From the IMG/VR virus record IMGVR_UViG_3300037297_000066, positions 124,001 through 188,000 of that record: 64,000 nt of DNA. One strand, given 5' to 3'. The notes below the pieces were generated by a model. The model made no database searches. It had not been told where the DNA came from and was given only the letters and a program-made list of their open reading frames with translations. The translations under genes were made by a program, and so were the position numbers. Every line of letters begins with the position of its first letter. The stretch's first letter is position 1. The stretch comes from a virus. Positions 56,049 through 63,604 of the stretch are shown piece by piece.

Positions 56049-56707
56049 CACGCCTCCTCAGCCGATCGGCGGTTTCTCAGGACCAGCATAGCCTCCGTGA
56101 TCTCCTCTGGAGAGTATTGATCGGCCAAGCGTTCTCGAAAAATCACTTCCTCCCTCGTCAACCACGTATGCTCCTGGCTAGTCAGGTCCCCCGGATCACC
56201 AGCAGCTCGTCGGTACCCCTCTTCGGTCCACTCAGGGTCACTAACCCTGATCAGTTTCCGAGTGGTTGTGCTGTCAGACATCCAATAAGAGGCCGTCAAC
56301 TCTCCGAACAAGGACCGAAAACCCCCAACCACCTCGAAAGCAGCCTCCACACGCTCCTGAAGATCCTCCAAAGTGGGTTCGAAAGGAGATGACTCCGCCC
56401 CGAACACCACCTGTTGAACCGCCTCTTTTTCGAAGGCCGAATCAAGCGGCACCACCGACTGTTCAGCTTTTTGCACCAACCGGATCAGGTAAGGCATTAA
56501 ACTAGTAGGCCACTGTATGGGTTGATGCCACGTCCCTTGTTCTCGATCCATCATCAAGACCTCAACCATCGCCTGCTTGGTAGGCAAGTGAAACCGGACA
56601 AGAATCCGGAACCGAACCTTCTCGTCTTCATCCCAAATCAGACACTTCCCGTACGAGATGAAGGTCGGAAACCTCATAGAGGGCTCTACAGTCTCGATCC
56701 AGGCCAT
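56048..56707 (-). CDS. FxEGS member
   Basis: The 219-residue product starts MAWIETVEP. Box 1 is WPTSLMPYLIRLV and box 2 FEKEAV. Box 3 is blurred (FGELTASYW), box 4 is WTEEGYR and box 5 PEEITEAMLVLRNRR. It shares LTREEVIFRERLADQYS with the neighbour 55491, evidence of local duplication or gene conversion. Confidence 0.7.
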   Translation of the reverse strand: MAWIETVEPSMRFPTFISYGKCLIWDEDEKVRFRILVRFHLPTKQAMVEVLMMDREQGTWHQPIQWPTSLMPYLIRLVQKAEQSVVPLDSAFEKEAVQQVVFGAESSPFEPTLEDLQERVEAAFEVVGGFRSLFGELTASYWMSDSTTTRKLIRVSDPEWTEEGYRRAAGDPGDLTSQEHTWLTREEVIFRERLADQYSPEEITEAMLVLRNRRSAEEA

Positions 56708-57522
56708 CAGTTATCCTCGGGCTCCAACACCTCTTCCAGATCCGTCAAAGCTTGCTCGCAATCACTCACCACCTCGGACAAATACGGCCACCCTTCCTCC
56801 CGAGCTCTCTGAATCCGAGCTAGTACCTCCCCCATACTCCCAAGAAGCTGGATATCCTCTCGTTGTCCTTCAGAGGCAGGCAGCTGAGCCCACAACCTTA
56901 GAACCCGCTCATGCCCCGGCCGGTTGCTTCGATAGTCATTCAAGACCCTCAAGATCATGTCTTGAATGTCCTCAAACATAAATCCTTCTCGAAGAGCAGC
57001 CAACCAAAAGTCTTGTTCATCTCTCTGCAGCCACTCTGTATGTTGGGTGGCCGTACGGTACCCCTCTTCGGTCCACTCAGGGTCATTGAAAGCAATCCAA
57101 CGCTCACCGTCCGAGTAAGTCCCGATCCCTTGCTCAAACCCAACATTCACCCAAACCAAAGCCTCTAGTTGGTCAAAGCTCACTCCCCTCTCGACTTCAG
57201 AACGATCGTCGTCCTCGTTGGGCTCACCCTGAACACTCTTCTCCGTAAAGACCGAGAACAGATCAACACACGCCCCCTCAAGCTCCTGAAAGATCCGGAA
57301 CAGGCTCGGAATCAGGCTCGGAGGCCAGTAGCGAGCAATTTCCCACAGGGACATGCTGGGGACCCAACGCTCTACCTCCACCCCTGTCCTGCCTGAAACC
57401 GTCTGGAAGTCTACTCGATAACGGACATTCTCATCCTCACTCCAAACCAATACCCACTGATGAAGCTGCGTGTCCACGTCCGGATGTATCTCAAAAGGGA
57501 CTTCTTGCGTGATCCAGGCCAT
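56707..57522 (-). CDS. FxEGS member with extra C-terminal helix
   Basis: The longest full member (271 residues). It starts MAWITQEVP. Box 1 is WPPSLIPSLFRIF, box 2 FTEKSV, box 3 QGIGTYS, box 4 WTEEGYR and box 5 FEDIQDMILRVLNDYR. About 60 further residues form an acidic helix (REEGWPYLSEVVSDCEQALT). Confidence 0.7.
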   Translation of the reverse strand: MAWITQEVPFEIHPDVDTQLHQWVLVWSEDENVRYRVDFQTVSGRTGVEVERWVPSMSLWEIARYWPPSLIPSLFRIFQELEGACVDLFSVFTEKSVQGEPNEDDDRSEVERGVSFDQLEALVWVNVGFEQGIGTYSDGERWIAFNDPEWTEEGYRTATQHTEWLQRDEQDFWLAALREGFMFEDIQDMILRVLNDYRSNRPGHERVLRLWAQLPASEGQREDIQLLGSMGEVLARIQRAREEGWPYLSEVVSDCEQALTDLEEVLEPEDN

Positions 57523-58145
57523 CACCCACCTGCAGTCTCCGGGTTGATCACCAAAAGGCTTCGTCTAGCCCTCAGAACCTCCAGGACAGCCTCCAGAATA
57601 ACTACGCTGGTAACCGTCCCTTCACGCCACAACCTACGACAGAACTCTAGTTCACTACCACTAATCCGGGTCTGGTACCCGTAAGCTATCCGATAGCCCT
57701 CCTCATTCCATCCGGAATCCGTGAGCGTTATCCACCGACGCCCAGAGTGATCCCAGAAGGCCCCCGTCACTACCCCCTCATCGTAAGCCCGCTCGATGCG
57801 CTCCCAGAGCCCCTCATCAACAGTCCCCTCACCCCGGGGACCCGCTGCTTCCGAAACTGAGCCCTCCCCAAAGATAGGGCTCTCAAAAGCCACGCTCTCT
57901 GGCTCAGCCTCTTGAGCCAGCCGGATCAATAACGGAAGCAGGTTCTTGGGCCAATCATTGGTCGGACGCCAGTAACTCTCTTCGTAATCCCACCGCTCAA
58001 CCTCAACCCTAGAATACCCCTTCGGGAAAGTTCGAATCGACAGCTTGTACTGGACGTCGTGGTCCTCATCCCAAGTCAGCACCTTCTCATAGAGACGGAA
58101 GTTGTCCCCTATCTCGGGAGGAAAAGACCTTTCAAGCCACGCCAT
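57522..58145 (-). CDS. FxEGS member, full length
   Basis: The 207-residue product starts MAWLERSFP (ATG 58145). Box 1 is WPKNLLPLLIRLA, box 2 FGEGSV, box 3 GVVTGAFW and box 4 WNEEGYR. Box 5 is VVILEAVLEVLRARR. The GTDSGWNEEGYR region resembles neighbours 56048 and 56707. Confidence 0.7.
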   Translation of the reverse strand: MAWLERSFPPEIGDNFRLYEKVLTWDEDHDVQYKLSIRTFPKGYSRVEVERWDYEESYWRPTNDWPKNLLPLLIRLAQEAEPESVAFESPIFGEGSVSEAAGPRGEGTVDEGLWERIERAYDEGVVTGAFWDHSGRRWITLTDSGWNEEGYRIAYGYQTRISGSELEFCRRLWREGTVTSVVILEAVLEVLRARRSLLVINPETAGG

Positions 58146-58152
58146 CACGGGC

Positions 58153-58383
58153 CTAGTTTAGAAGGCTGCCAGAACCGGCCTTCTCCAAGACGGTGAAAAA
58201 CACCTCCCGGACCAAAGTCCTCTCCTGGGAGGAGAGTCGGGGTCTTTCATCTTCCAGGTACTGCAGAAAGTCCTCCTGGAGCGCCTCAGCGGAATCCCCC
58301 TCAGCAAACGCCTCCTGTAGCAGGCGAATCACCTCCTGAAGAACCAGCCAATGACGCTCTTCTGACCGCTCAACGATAGACAT
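58153..58383 (-). CDS. Small helical protein, first of operon, paralog of 58429
   Basis: ATG 58383 is 5 nt from TACGGT. The 76-residue product contains EGDSAEALQEDFLQYLEDER and SSQERTLVREVFFTVLEKAG, matching gene 58429 in order and spacing. It takes the operon-head position that WRG genes hold elsewhere, but is unrelated to them. Confidence 0.58.
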   Translation of the reverse strand: MSIVERSEERHWLVLQEVIRLLQEAFAEGDSAEALQEDFLQYLEDERPRLSSQERTLVREVFFTVLEKAGSGSLLN

Positions 58384-58388
58384 GCCTT

Positions 58389-58398
58389 ACCGTACACC
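58389..58398 (-). promoter_or_regulatory. Class B promoter (GGTGTACGGT)
   Basis: Start codon 5 nt downstream; drives the operon 58383-55078. Confidence 0.6.
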
Positions 58399-58428
58399 AC
58401 ACGACCCCCTCAAAGGCTACAGGATCTC

Positions 58429-58662
58429 TCAGTTGAGAGATCGAAAACGGTTGGGCCTGTGCTTGGCTAGCTCAATGGCCTTGAAGACCATCTTTCTAGA
58501 CTGCTCTGCCACAGCAGGAGGGATCTTGGCTCTTCTCACAAAGTCCAAGAAATCCTTCTGCAGAGCCTCCGGACTCTCCCCCCGATCGATCTCTTCTCGC
58601 AAGATCCTGGAGAGCTCCCGGACAAAAACCGTGCCTACTGTAGCCTCATCCAGTTCTGCCAT
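58429..58662 (-). CDS. Small helical protein, paralog of 58153
   Basis: ATG 58662 is 5 nt from TAGACT, another leaderless layout. The 77-residue product MAELDEATVGTVFVRELSRI, then RGESPEALQKDFLDFVRRAK, parallels 58153 throughout. A tandem duplication of unknown function. Confidence 0.56.
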   Translation of the reverse strand: MAELDEATVGTVFVRELSRILREEIDRGESPEALQKDFLDFVRRAKIPPAVAEQSRKMVFKAIELAKHRPNRFRSLN

Positions 58663-58689
58663 ACATGAGTCTACCCCAGGTCTTACGAT

Positions 58690-58860
58690 CATGCCCCAAA
58701 TATGCCGAAGCCCCCCAGGATTGGGAGGCTTCGAACACCGACCGGCTGTCGTGTGCACCCATTGGGCATGCCGGCCGAACCAACCACCAAGAGGGTATGA
58801 CGTACAACCCTCCTGAGGATCGCTCCATCAGGGCCGACGTGCAACCCAAAAACGACCTCA
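58690..58860 (-). ncRNA. Repeated element with hairpin end, copy 1
   Basis: On the minus strand ATGGAGCGATCC, GGTGGTTGGT, CGGCCGGC ... GCCGGTCGG and a strong GC hairpin occur in the same order as at 59808-59960. Reading frames are not conserved between the copies, so a structured RNA is more likely than a gene. It is not any RNA I recognise. Confidence 0.4.
58705..58733 (-). terminator. GC hairpin CGAAGCCTCCC ... GGGGGGCTTCG
   Basis: About 11-bp stem with a 6-nt loop, followed on the minus strand by GCATATTTGGGG. It lies just upstream of the leaderless promoter of gene 58662. Confidence 0.5.
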
Positions 58861-59430
58861 CCTAGCCCGACACTGGCGAATCACCTCTTCTGTGACCATA
58901 TCGGCCCCGTACGTGTCGTCCAACACCGTTCTCCAATCCCCTGCAGCGTGAAGTAACTCGGCTCTGTAACTACGGTATGTCTCAGCATCCCAACTACCCA
59001 TAGAAGGGTTAATCCACCGAGCTTCCTCCGGGCTCCAGTACGAGCCTATTTCTGGAAGCCGTTGAGAAACCACCTCCTCAAGCCTACGAGAAGGAGAGAC
59101 AACACGAACAGCGTCTTCTTCAAACCGCTCGGTAATAGCCAGAGCCGGGCCTCTTCGACGAGCACTCAACTCCAGTATTTTCAACAAGACCGGAATGAAA
59201 GAGACAGGAAGGTAGGCCACCGAAAAAGGTGTGTTGATATCCGGAAAATCAGGGTCCTCAGGTTGCTGCAGAAAGTGAACCACAGGCTCCTCCCGGGAGC
59301 TGTCCCCTGAAAGGGCCCTTCCTACTACCACGATGTGTGAGAACCCAGAGTCAGGGACCTTCCACCGAAGGGAACCGTCTTCTTCCTGCCCCACGAAAAC
59401 CGGATCAGCATACACGACCTCATCAACCAC
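58858..59430 (-). CDS. FxEGS member, own promoter
   Basis: GTG 59430 is 6 nt from TATAGT; the longer TTG-start frame would read through the promoter. The 190-residue product has box 1 LPVSFIPVLLKIL, box 2 FEEDAV, box 3 PEIGSYW, box 4 WDAETYR and box 5 ADMVTEEVIRQCR. Confidence 0.66.
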   Translation of the reverse strand: MVDEVVYADPVFVGQEEDGSLRWKVPDSGFSHIVVVGRALSGDSSREEPVVHFLQQPEDPDFPDINTPFSVAYLPVSFIPVLLKILELSARRRGPALAITERFEEDAVRVVSPSRRLEEVVSQRLPEIGSYWSPEEARWINPSMGSWDAETYRSYRAELLHAAGDWRTVLDDTYGADMVTEEVIRQCRAR

Positions 59431-59436
59431 CTCCCC

Positions 59437-59446
59437 ACTATACACC
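59437..59446 (-). promoter_or_regulatory. Class B promoter (GGTGTATAGT)
   Basis: Perfect motif, GTG 6 nt downstream. Confidence 0.63.
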
Positions 59447-59552
59447 AGCAAGGGCCAATGCGGCCACGAGAACGGCCCCTAAGAGCCCTCAGAAGGTACG
59501 CCCTTCCCCTGGACCCTGGAGATCCTAAAGCCCAAGGAAGGGAGGCTCTACG

Positions 59553-59756
59553 TCACGGAAGCACGAAAACGTCGTAGCGGTTCCCCTCAGGGTCCGTAGC
59601 GTAGTGCCAGTAGTCACCTTCCGGGAGCCCCGCCTTCTCAGCTAGCTTACGGTTCTGCGTCCTATCCAGAACCGCCGCAGTACCTATGGCAAAGACGTGA
59701 ATCTCTGACGTCGAATTCGTGTACCGGGCATGTAGAGTGATCTTGATCTTGTTCAT
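59553..59756 (-). CDS. Small protein, leaderless start
   Basis: ATG 59756 is 5 nt from TATTGG. The 67-residue product MNKIKITLHARYTNSTSEIH looks like a small beta sheet plus helix, with ATDPEGNRYDVFVLP at the end. Unknown. Confidence 0.5.
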   Translation of the reverse strand: MNKIKITLHARYTNSTSEIHVFAIGTAAVLDRTQNRKLAEKAGLPEGDYWHYATDPEGNRYDVFVLP

Positions 59757-59760
59757 ACCC

Positions 59761-59790
59761 CCCAATACACCTGAGAGAGCCAGATCTTAA
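59761..59790 (-). promoter_or_regulatory. Class A promoter with class B-like -10
   Basis: TTAAGATC, then GGTGTATTGG, combining both promoter types and supporting a shared -10. Confidence 0.6.
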
Positions 59791-59807
59791 CCCGGACCCC
59801 AAATGCA

Positions 59808-59960
59808 CCGAAGCCCCCCACGAGGGGAGGCTTCAACTACCGGCCAGGTGTCCTGTCTACCAAACGTTCACTCGGCCGTTACCAACCACCGGGAAAGGCG
59901 GCTGACCCCCCCAATGGTTGCTCCATTTCGTCGGCCAGGCAAGCTCTATCGACACTCACG
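59808..59960 (-). ncRNA. Repeated element with hairpin end, copy 2
   Basis: Minus strand: ATGGAGCAACC, CCCGGTGGTTGGT, CGGCCG ... GGCCGG, then GAAGCCTCCCC ... GGGGGGCTTC (59808-59834). Same block order as 58690-58860 and, like it, followed at once by a promoter and a small gene. Confidence 0.4.
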
Positions 59961-60149
59961 GAAGGTCAGGCCATGTCCCGGGGGGACCTCACGCCCAAAT
60001 CGAAGCACAGATCGAGCACTTCCTACCCAACGACCTTTCTGGGCAGGAGTGAACCCACACCGACGAAGCTGGGTCCAGTATTGAGCGGTATCGCCCTCCG
60101 CAAAGTACAGGATGGAGGGCGTTGGAGGAATCGAACTGTTGCGACTCAT
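59946..60149 (-). CDS. Small basic protein
   Basis: ATG 60149 follows a leader with AAAGGGAA from the class A promoter at 60169-60197. The 67-residue product MSRNSSIPPTPSILYFAEGD has a basic, Arg/Gly-rich second half. Unknown. Confidence 0.48.
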   Translation of the reverse strand: MSRNSSIPPTPSILYFAEGDTAQYWTQLRRCGFTPAQKGRWVGSARSVLRFGREVPPGHGLTFRECR

Positions 60150-60168
60150 GGGTATTCCCTTTCTCCCT

Positions 60169-60197
60169 ACTCTACACCTGAGAAGCCCAGATCTTAA
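60169..60197 (-). promoter_or_regulatory. Class A promoter
   Basis: TTAAGATC, 13 nt, GTGTAGAGT; its TTAA is the stop of the truncated family fragment upstream. Confidence 0.58.
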
Positions 60198-60305
60198 CCC
60201 GGATCTGCTCGGCGACGCTCCCAAGCCTCCAGGATCACCTGGGTGATTTCCTCCTGACTAAAATACCTGCCCGCCTCCTCTCGAAACGAGATCTCATGCC
60301 TGCCC
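60194..60305 (-). pseudogene. Truncated FxEGS 3' fragment
   Basis: The minus strand reads HEISFREEAGRYFSQEEITQ and then VILEAWERRRADPG, which is the pre-box 5 region and box 5 of the family. It has no start codon in frame. It runs in a different frame from gene 60294, which overlaps its beginning and ends with its own box 5. It is best explained as the leftover of a paralog deleted by recombination. Confidence 0.65.
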
Positions 60306-60875
60306 CACCGAAGGAGCTTGTGCCGTGAGTCGTCGCTCCCACTCCAGTAGAATGGCGTGAGTTATCTCCTCTTGTTCGAACATCCTCCCAAGAGTGAGTC
60401 GAAACCGAACCTCTGGAGCAGTGAATTGGTAGGTGCTCGCCCGATCCTCATAGATCTCCGGCTGCCACCCAGGATCTGTAGGCAACATCTCGAAAGCGAT
60501 GTGATAGGCTCCCAGCATCACCCCTTGGTCGATGGCCTCCCCCACGACCTCCATCAGGTAGTCCTCGTTCAACTCCCTAGCCGCCCTCAAAAACGGTCTT
60601 TCACTCTCCCGGCAAGCCTGAGGATCCCCAAAAAGCCCTTCACAACGAACGGGTAACCCCACCGCTTCCAAGATGAAGGGGAGCAACCCAACGGGAACAT
60701 CGGCATGGGAACATGGCCCATCAGGAAGCATTATGTGCCACGCATAGTAGTGTGTAGCCTTTCGTCTGTCAGGCGTCCGAAAAACTCGGATCTCATATCC
60801 CGACAGGGACTCCTCACTCTCGGCCACCGTGTAGATGTCGAGAAGATCCTCCTGTTTGAAGCCAATGACCTTCAT
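60294..60875 (-). CDS. FxEGS member, VAESE subarray
   Basis: The 193-residue product MKVIGFKQEDLLDIYTVAES belongs to seven close copies at the right edge. Box 1 is VPVGLLPFILEAV, box 2 FGDPQA, box 3 VMLGAYH, box 4 WQPEIYE and box 5 QEEITHAILLEWERR. ATG 60875 overlaps the previous stop. Confidence 0.72.
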   Translation of the reverse strand: MKVIGFKQEDLLDIYTVAESEESLSGYEIRVFRTPDRRKATHYYAWHIMLPDGPCSHADVPVGLLPFILEAVGLPVRCEGLFGDPQACRESERPFLRAARELNEDYLMEVVGEAIDQGVMLGAYHIAFEMLPTDPGWQPEIYEDRASTYQFTAPEVRFRLTLGRMFEQEEITHAILLEWERRLTAQAPSVGQA

Positions 60876-61435
60876 CCGCTGGCCCTCTCAGCCATGACTT
60901 CCAGGATCACCCGGGTGACCAGATTCTGATCAAACCGAGCCCCCAACTCCAATCGAAACCTGATCTCGCTCTGACTCAGCTGCGAGATCGCTCGACGACG
61001 ACACACCTCCTCGTAACCCTCTCGGGTCCAGGTGGGGTCCTCTCGGGTCCAAGTCACGAAAGTGTTGGAAGGCAGCGTAGTCCTAGCCTCGGAAGAGTAG
61101 GAACCGAACTCTACCCCCTGCCCAAAAGCTTCTCGCACCTCAGCCTTCAAGGCAGCTACGTCCAACCAAGGTCCTGCCTCGAAAGGCCCCTCGTACGGAG
61201 TCTCTTTCTCACTCATCGCTTCTAAGATGAAGGGGAACAGAGAAGTCGAAATGTCTGCGGGAGAGGCATGGGCTATCCCATCAGAAGAGGTCCGGAGCCA
61301 GACCTGGCAGACCCTACCCTTCTGCTTACCAGTCGGCTGAAGCACCCGGATCTCGTAGCTACAAGGAGCGTCTTCGCTCTCAGCCACCACATGGATGTCT
61401 AAACCACCCTCCTTCCGGAAGTCAATGACCCTCAC
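60872..61435 (-). CDS. FxEGS member, VAESE subarray
   Basis: GTG 61435 (187 residues), VRVIDFRKEGGLDIHVVAES. Box 1 is ISTSLFPFILEAM and box 2 FEAGP. Box 3 is VEFGSYS, box 4 WTREGYE and box 5 DQNLVTRVILEVMAERA. It overlaps the upstream gene by 14 nt. Confidence 0.71.
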   Translation of the reverse strand: MRVIDFRKEGGLDIHVVAESEDAPCSYEIRVLQPTGKQKGRVCQVWLRTSSDGIAHASPADISTSLFPFILEAMSEKETPYEGPFEAGPWLDVAALKAEVREAFGQGVEFGSYSSEARTTLPSNTFVTWTREDPTWTREGYEEVCRRRAISQLSQSEIRFRLELGARFDQNLVTRVILEVMAERASG

Positions 61436-61985
61436 TCGGCCCCCTTCGTCGCTCCCACACCTCGACAATGGTGCTCGTGATCTCGCCCTGATTGTAGAAA
61501 CGCTCCCACTCAAATCGAAACCGAAGCTCACGAGAAGTCAAGCGGCGAGGGTTAGTCGTAACCACTTCCTGGTAAGAATGCCAAGACCACCTAGTATTGG
61601 ACGGGGAAATCCAGTCCGCTGAGGAATGCTCGTAACTCCCAAGTGTCGGGCTCTCTCCAAACTCCAACTGATGCTCAATCAGCTGCACCAAGTACTCATG
61701 GCCTACGAGCGGGCCGATCAAGTCAGGCTCGGTTTGGAACACACCCCTAAGTAGCTCAGAACCCTGAGAGACAGCCTGCAATATGATGGGGAGCAGGGTC
61801 ACTGGAACACTTGTGTGGTCAGACGGTCCATCAGGCAGGCTACGTAGAAACACCTCATAGTTGACAGCCTTACTTCCATCAGCCGCCCGAAGCACTCGAA
61901 TCACATACGCCGCTGGAGATTCTTCGCTTCCACTCACCACGTACGTGGAGAAAAAGCCCTCCCTGTAAAAATCGATGACCTTCAC
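61422..61985 (-). CDS. FxEGS member, VAESE subarray
   Basis: GTG 61985 (187 residues), VKVIDFYREGFFSTYVVSGS. Box 1 is VPVTLLPIILQAV, box 2 FQTEP, box 3 PTLGSYE, box 4 WSWHSYQ and box 5 QGEITSTIVEVWERRR. The start overlaps the previous stop by GTGA. Confidence 0.71.
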   Translation of the reverse strand: MKVIDFYREGFFSTYVVSGSEESPAAYVIRVLRAADGSKAVNYEVFLRSLPDGPSDHTSVPVTLLPIILQAVSQGSELLRGVFQTEPDLIGPLVGHEYLVQLIEHQLEFGESPTLGSYEHSSADWISPSNTRWSWHSYQEVVTTNPRRLTSRELRFRFEWERFYNQGEITSTIVEVWERRRGPSEGH

Positions 61986-62518
61986 AGGCCCTCCCCAAAC
62001 TCGTACCCCAGAAAGTTCAGAATAGCTCGGGTGATGTCGTCTTGAAGGAAGCTCCGGCCTTGAGCGACTCGAAACTGGAGCTCCTCCGGTGAAAGCAAGT
62101 GGCTCCCGGCCAACGCTAGCCTCTGGTACACCGCAACGTCCCACTCACCATCATCAGGACGGTACCACGTAGCCGCAGCGCCCAAGAAGTACTCCCCTAA
62201 CCTAGAGCCCCCGTGGAATGCCTCCTCAACCGCCTCCACCAAATGCACGTACCGGGCCCCCGGCTCGCCTCGGAAGGGCCCCTCATAGGAAGGCCCCGAC
62301 TCCTTCCTCGACAGCGCTTCCATGATGAAAGGCGTTAGAGGGATCGGGATCTGACTTAGATCCTGAGGGATCTCCCTTCCGCTGGAAGTGACCGCCCACA
62401 CAGTGAAGACCCCTCCCTTTGGAACCACTTGGATCTCGTACCAGGAAGTCGAATCCTCGCTCTCGGCTACCCTGTACATATCCGTTCCCACCAGCTTGCT
62501 GGAAGCGACGATCTTCAT
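61982..62518 (-). CDS. FxEGS member, VAESE subarray
   Basis: The 178-residue product starts MKIVASSKLVGTDMYRVAES. Box 1 is IPIPLTPFIMEAL, box 2 FRGEP, box 3 SRLGEYF, box 4 WDVAVYQ and box 5 QDDITRAILNFL. Confidence 0.71.
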   Translation of the reverse strand: MKIVASSKLVGTDMYRVAESEDSTSWYEIQVVPKGGVFTVWAVTSSGREIPQDLSQIPIPLTPFIMEALSRKESGPSYEGPFRGEPGARYVHLVEAVEEAFHGGSRLGEYFLGAAATWYRPDDGEWDVAVYQRLALAGSHLLSPEELQFRVAQGRSFLQDDITRAILNFLGYEFGEGL

Positions 62519-63039
62519 GCCTGCCCCCGAGCCCTACTCACCACCTCCACAATGGCTCGGGTGATAGCCTCTGGAGAGTAGGCGTTTTCATGAGACCGAC
62601 GTAATTGCCGTTCTTGCTCCGTCAAGTCTAGATGGTAATGGCTGACAACGTATTGGTACACCTCAGGATCCCAATCAGAATCACTGGGGTAGTGCCACCT
62701 TTCCGCAGCCAAGTAACCCCCCAAGTTGTGCCAGAGCTCCACCTCCCTCTCAACCACACTCACCAACAGGTCGTAGCCATACTCAGGACCCTGAGGGTCT
62801 CCTTGGAAGACCCCCTGGTAAGGCCCAAGCTCCCCTTTCGACAAGCTCAGAGCTTCCAGAATGGAGGGCAGCAGGAACAACGGTATAGCCCCAATCCGGA
62901 CAGGAGAGCCCCCCTCAAGGACCTCGTAGAGATACACCACCATCCCCACCCGGATCTGGTAGCTAACCCGAGAGGCTCTGCTCTCAGCCACCGTGTAGGT
63001 GTCTAAGCCCTCCACGGTCTCAACGCCAATGAGCTTCAC
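62515..63039 (-). CDS. FxEGS member, VAESE subarray
   Basis: GTG 63039 (174 residues), MKLIGVETVEGLDTYTVAES. Box 1 is IPLFLLPSILEAL, box 2 FQGDP, box 3 HNLGGYL, box 4 WDPEVYQ and box 5 PEAITRAIVEVVSRAR. Confidence 0.72.
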   Translation of the reverse strand: MKLIGVETVEGLDTYTVAESRASRVSYQIRVGMVVYLYEVLEGGSPVRIGAIPLFLLPSILEALSLSKGELGPYQGVFQGDPQGPEYGYDLLVSVVEREVELWHNLGGYLAAERWHYPSDSDWDPEVYQYVVSHYHLDLTEQERQLRRSHENAYSPEAITRAIVEVVSRARGQA

Positions 63040-63599
63040 GGTTCAGGCTCCCGTAGCCGTGTCACCACCTCCACCACAGCCCGGGTGATGCTTTCCTGAC
63101 CGTACGTCTTACCCCTTATCAACCGAAACCGACACTCCCCGTTGGTAAGTCGGTACATATCGTTGTTCACCACATAGAGGTATTGACTTCGAGTCCAGTC
63201 CGACCTCCGAGGGTTGACCCAGTTGTTGACAGTGCGAGAATGCCGGTAGGTACCAAGGCCGCTCGATCTCGACTGAGCAAAAGCCGCCTCCACTTGCCCG
63301 ACTAACCTTTTGTAACTCGCAGAACGATCCCCAGGCTCCTCCCCAAAGGACCCCACACAAGGGACCTGCTCGCCCCGGGTGGCCTCCAGGATGAACGGAG
63401 TCAGAAAGATCGGAATCGAGTTCAACCGGATTGGGTGCCCTTCCAAAGACGCCCAGTGCCACACCTGGTAGGACCCTCGCCCTCTTTCAGGGCCATCGGT
63501 CCGATAGACACGGATCTCGTAGCCCTCAGACTCAGACTCATCAACGGCTACCCGATAAGTGTCGAGACCGTCTTGCCTGTGCTTCCCAATGAAATGCAT
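63036..63599 (-). CDS. FxEGS member, first of the VAESE operon
   Basis: ATG 63599 is 7 nt from TACGGT. The 187-residue product starts MHFIGKHRQDGLDTYRVAVD. Box 1 is IPIFLTPFILEAT, box 2 FGEEP, box 3 SGLGTYR, box 4 WTRSQYL and box 5 QESITRAVVEVVTRLR. Confidence 0.72.
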   Translation of the reverse strand: MHFIGKHRQDGLDTYRVAVDESESEGYEIRVYRTDGPERGRGSYQVWHWASLEGHPIRLNSIPIFLTPFILEATRGEQVPCVGSFGEEPGDRSASYKRLVGQVEAAFAQSRSSGLGTYRHSRTVNNWVNPRRSDWTRSQYLYVVNNDMYRLTNGECRFRLIRGKTYGQESITRAVVEVVTRLREPEP

Positions 63600-63604
63600 C
63601 CATC

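Noticed and set aside
58646-58865. Open frames on both strands between genes 58429 and 58858
   Set aside because: The frames are not kept in the duplicated block at 59808-59960, and the region contains a terminator hairpin and a promoter.
60100-60150. GTTCGATTC on the minus strand, as in a tRNA T-loop
   Set aside because: Flanking bases do not form a T-stem, and no acceptor or anticodon arm fits; the bases code for the start of gene 60149.
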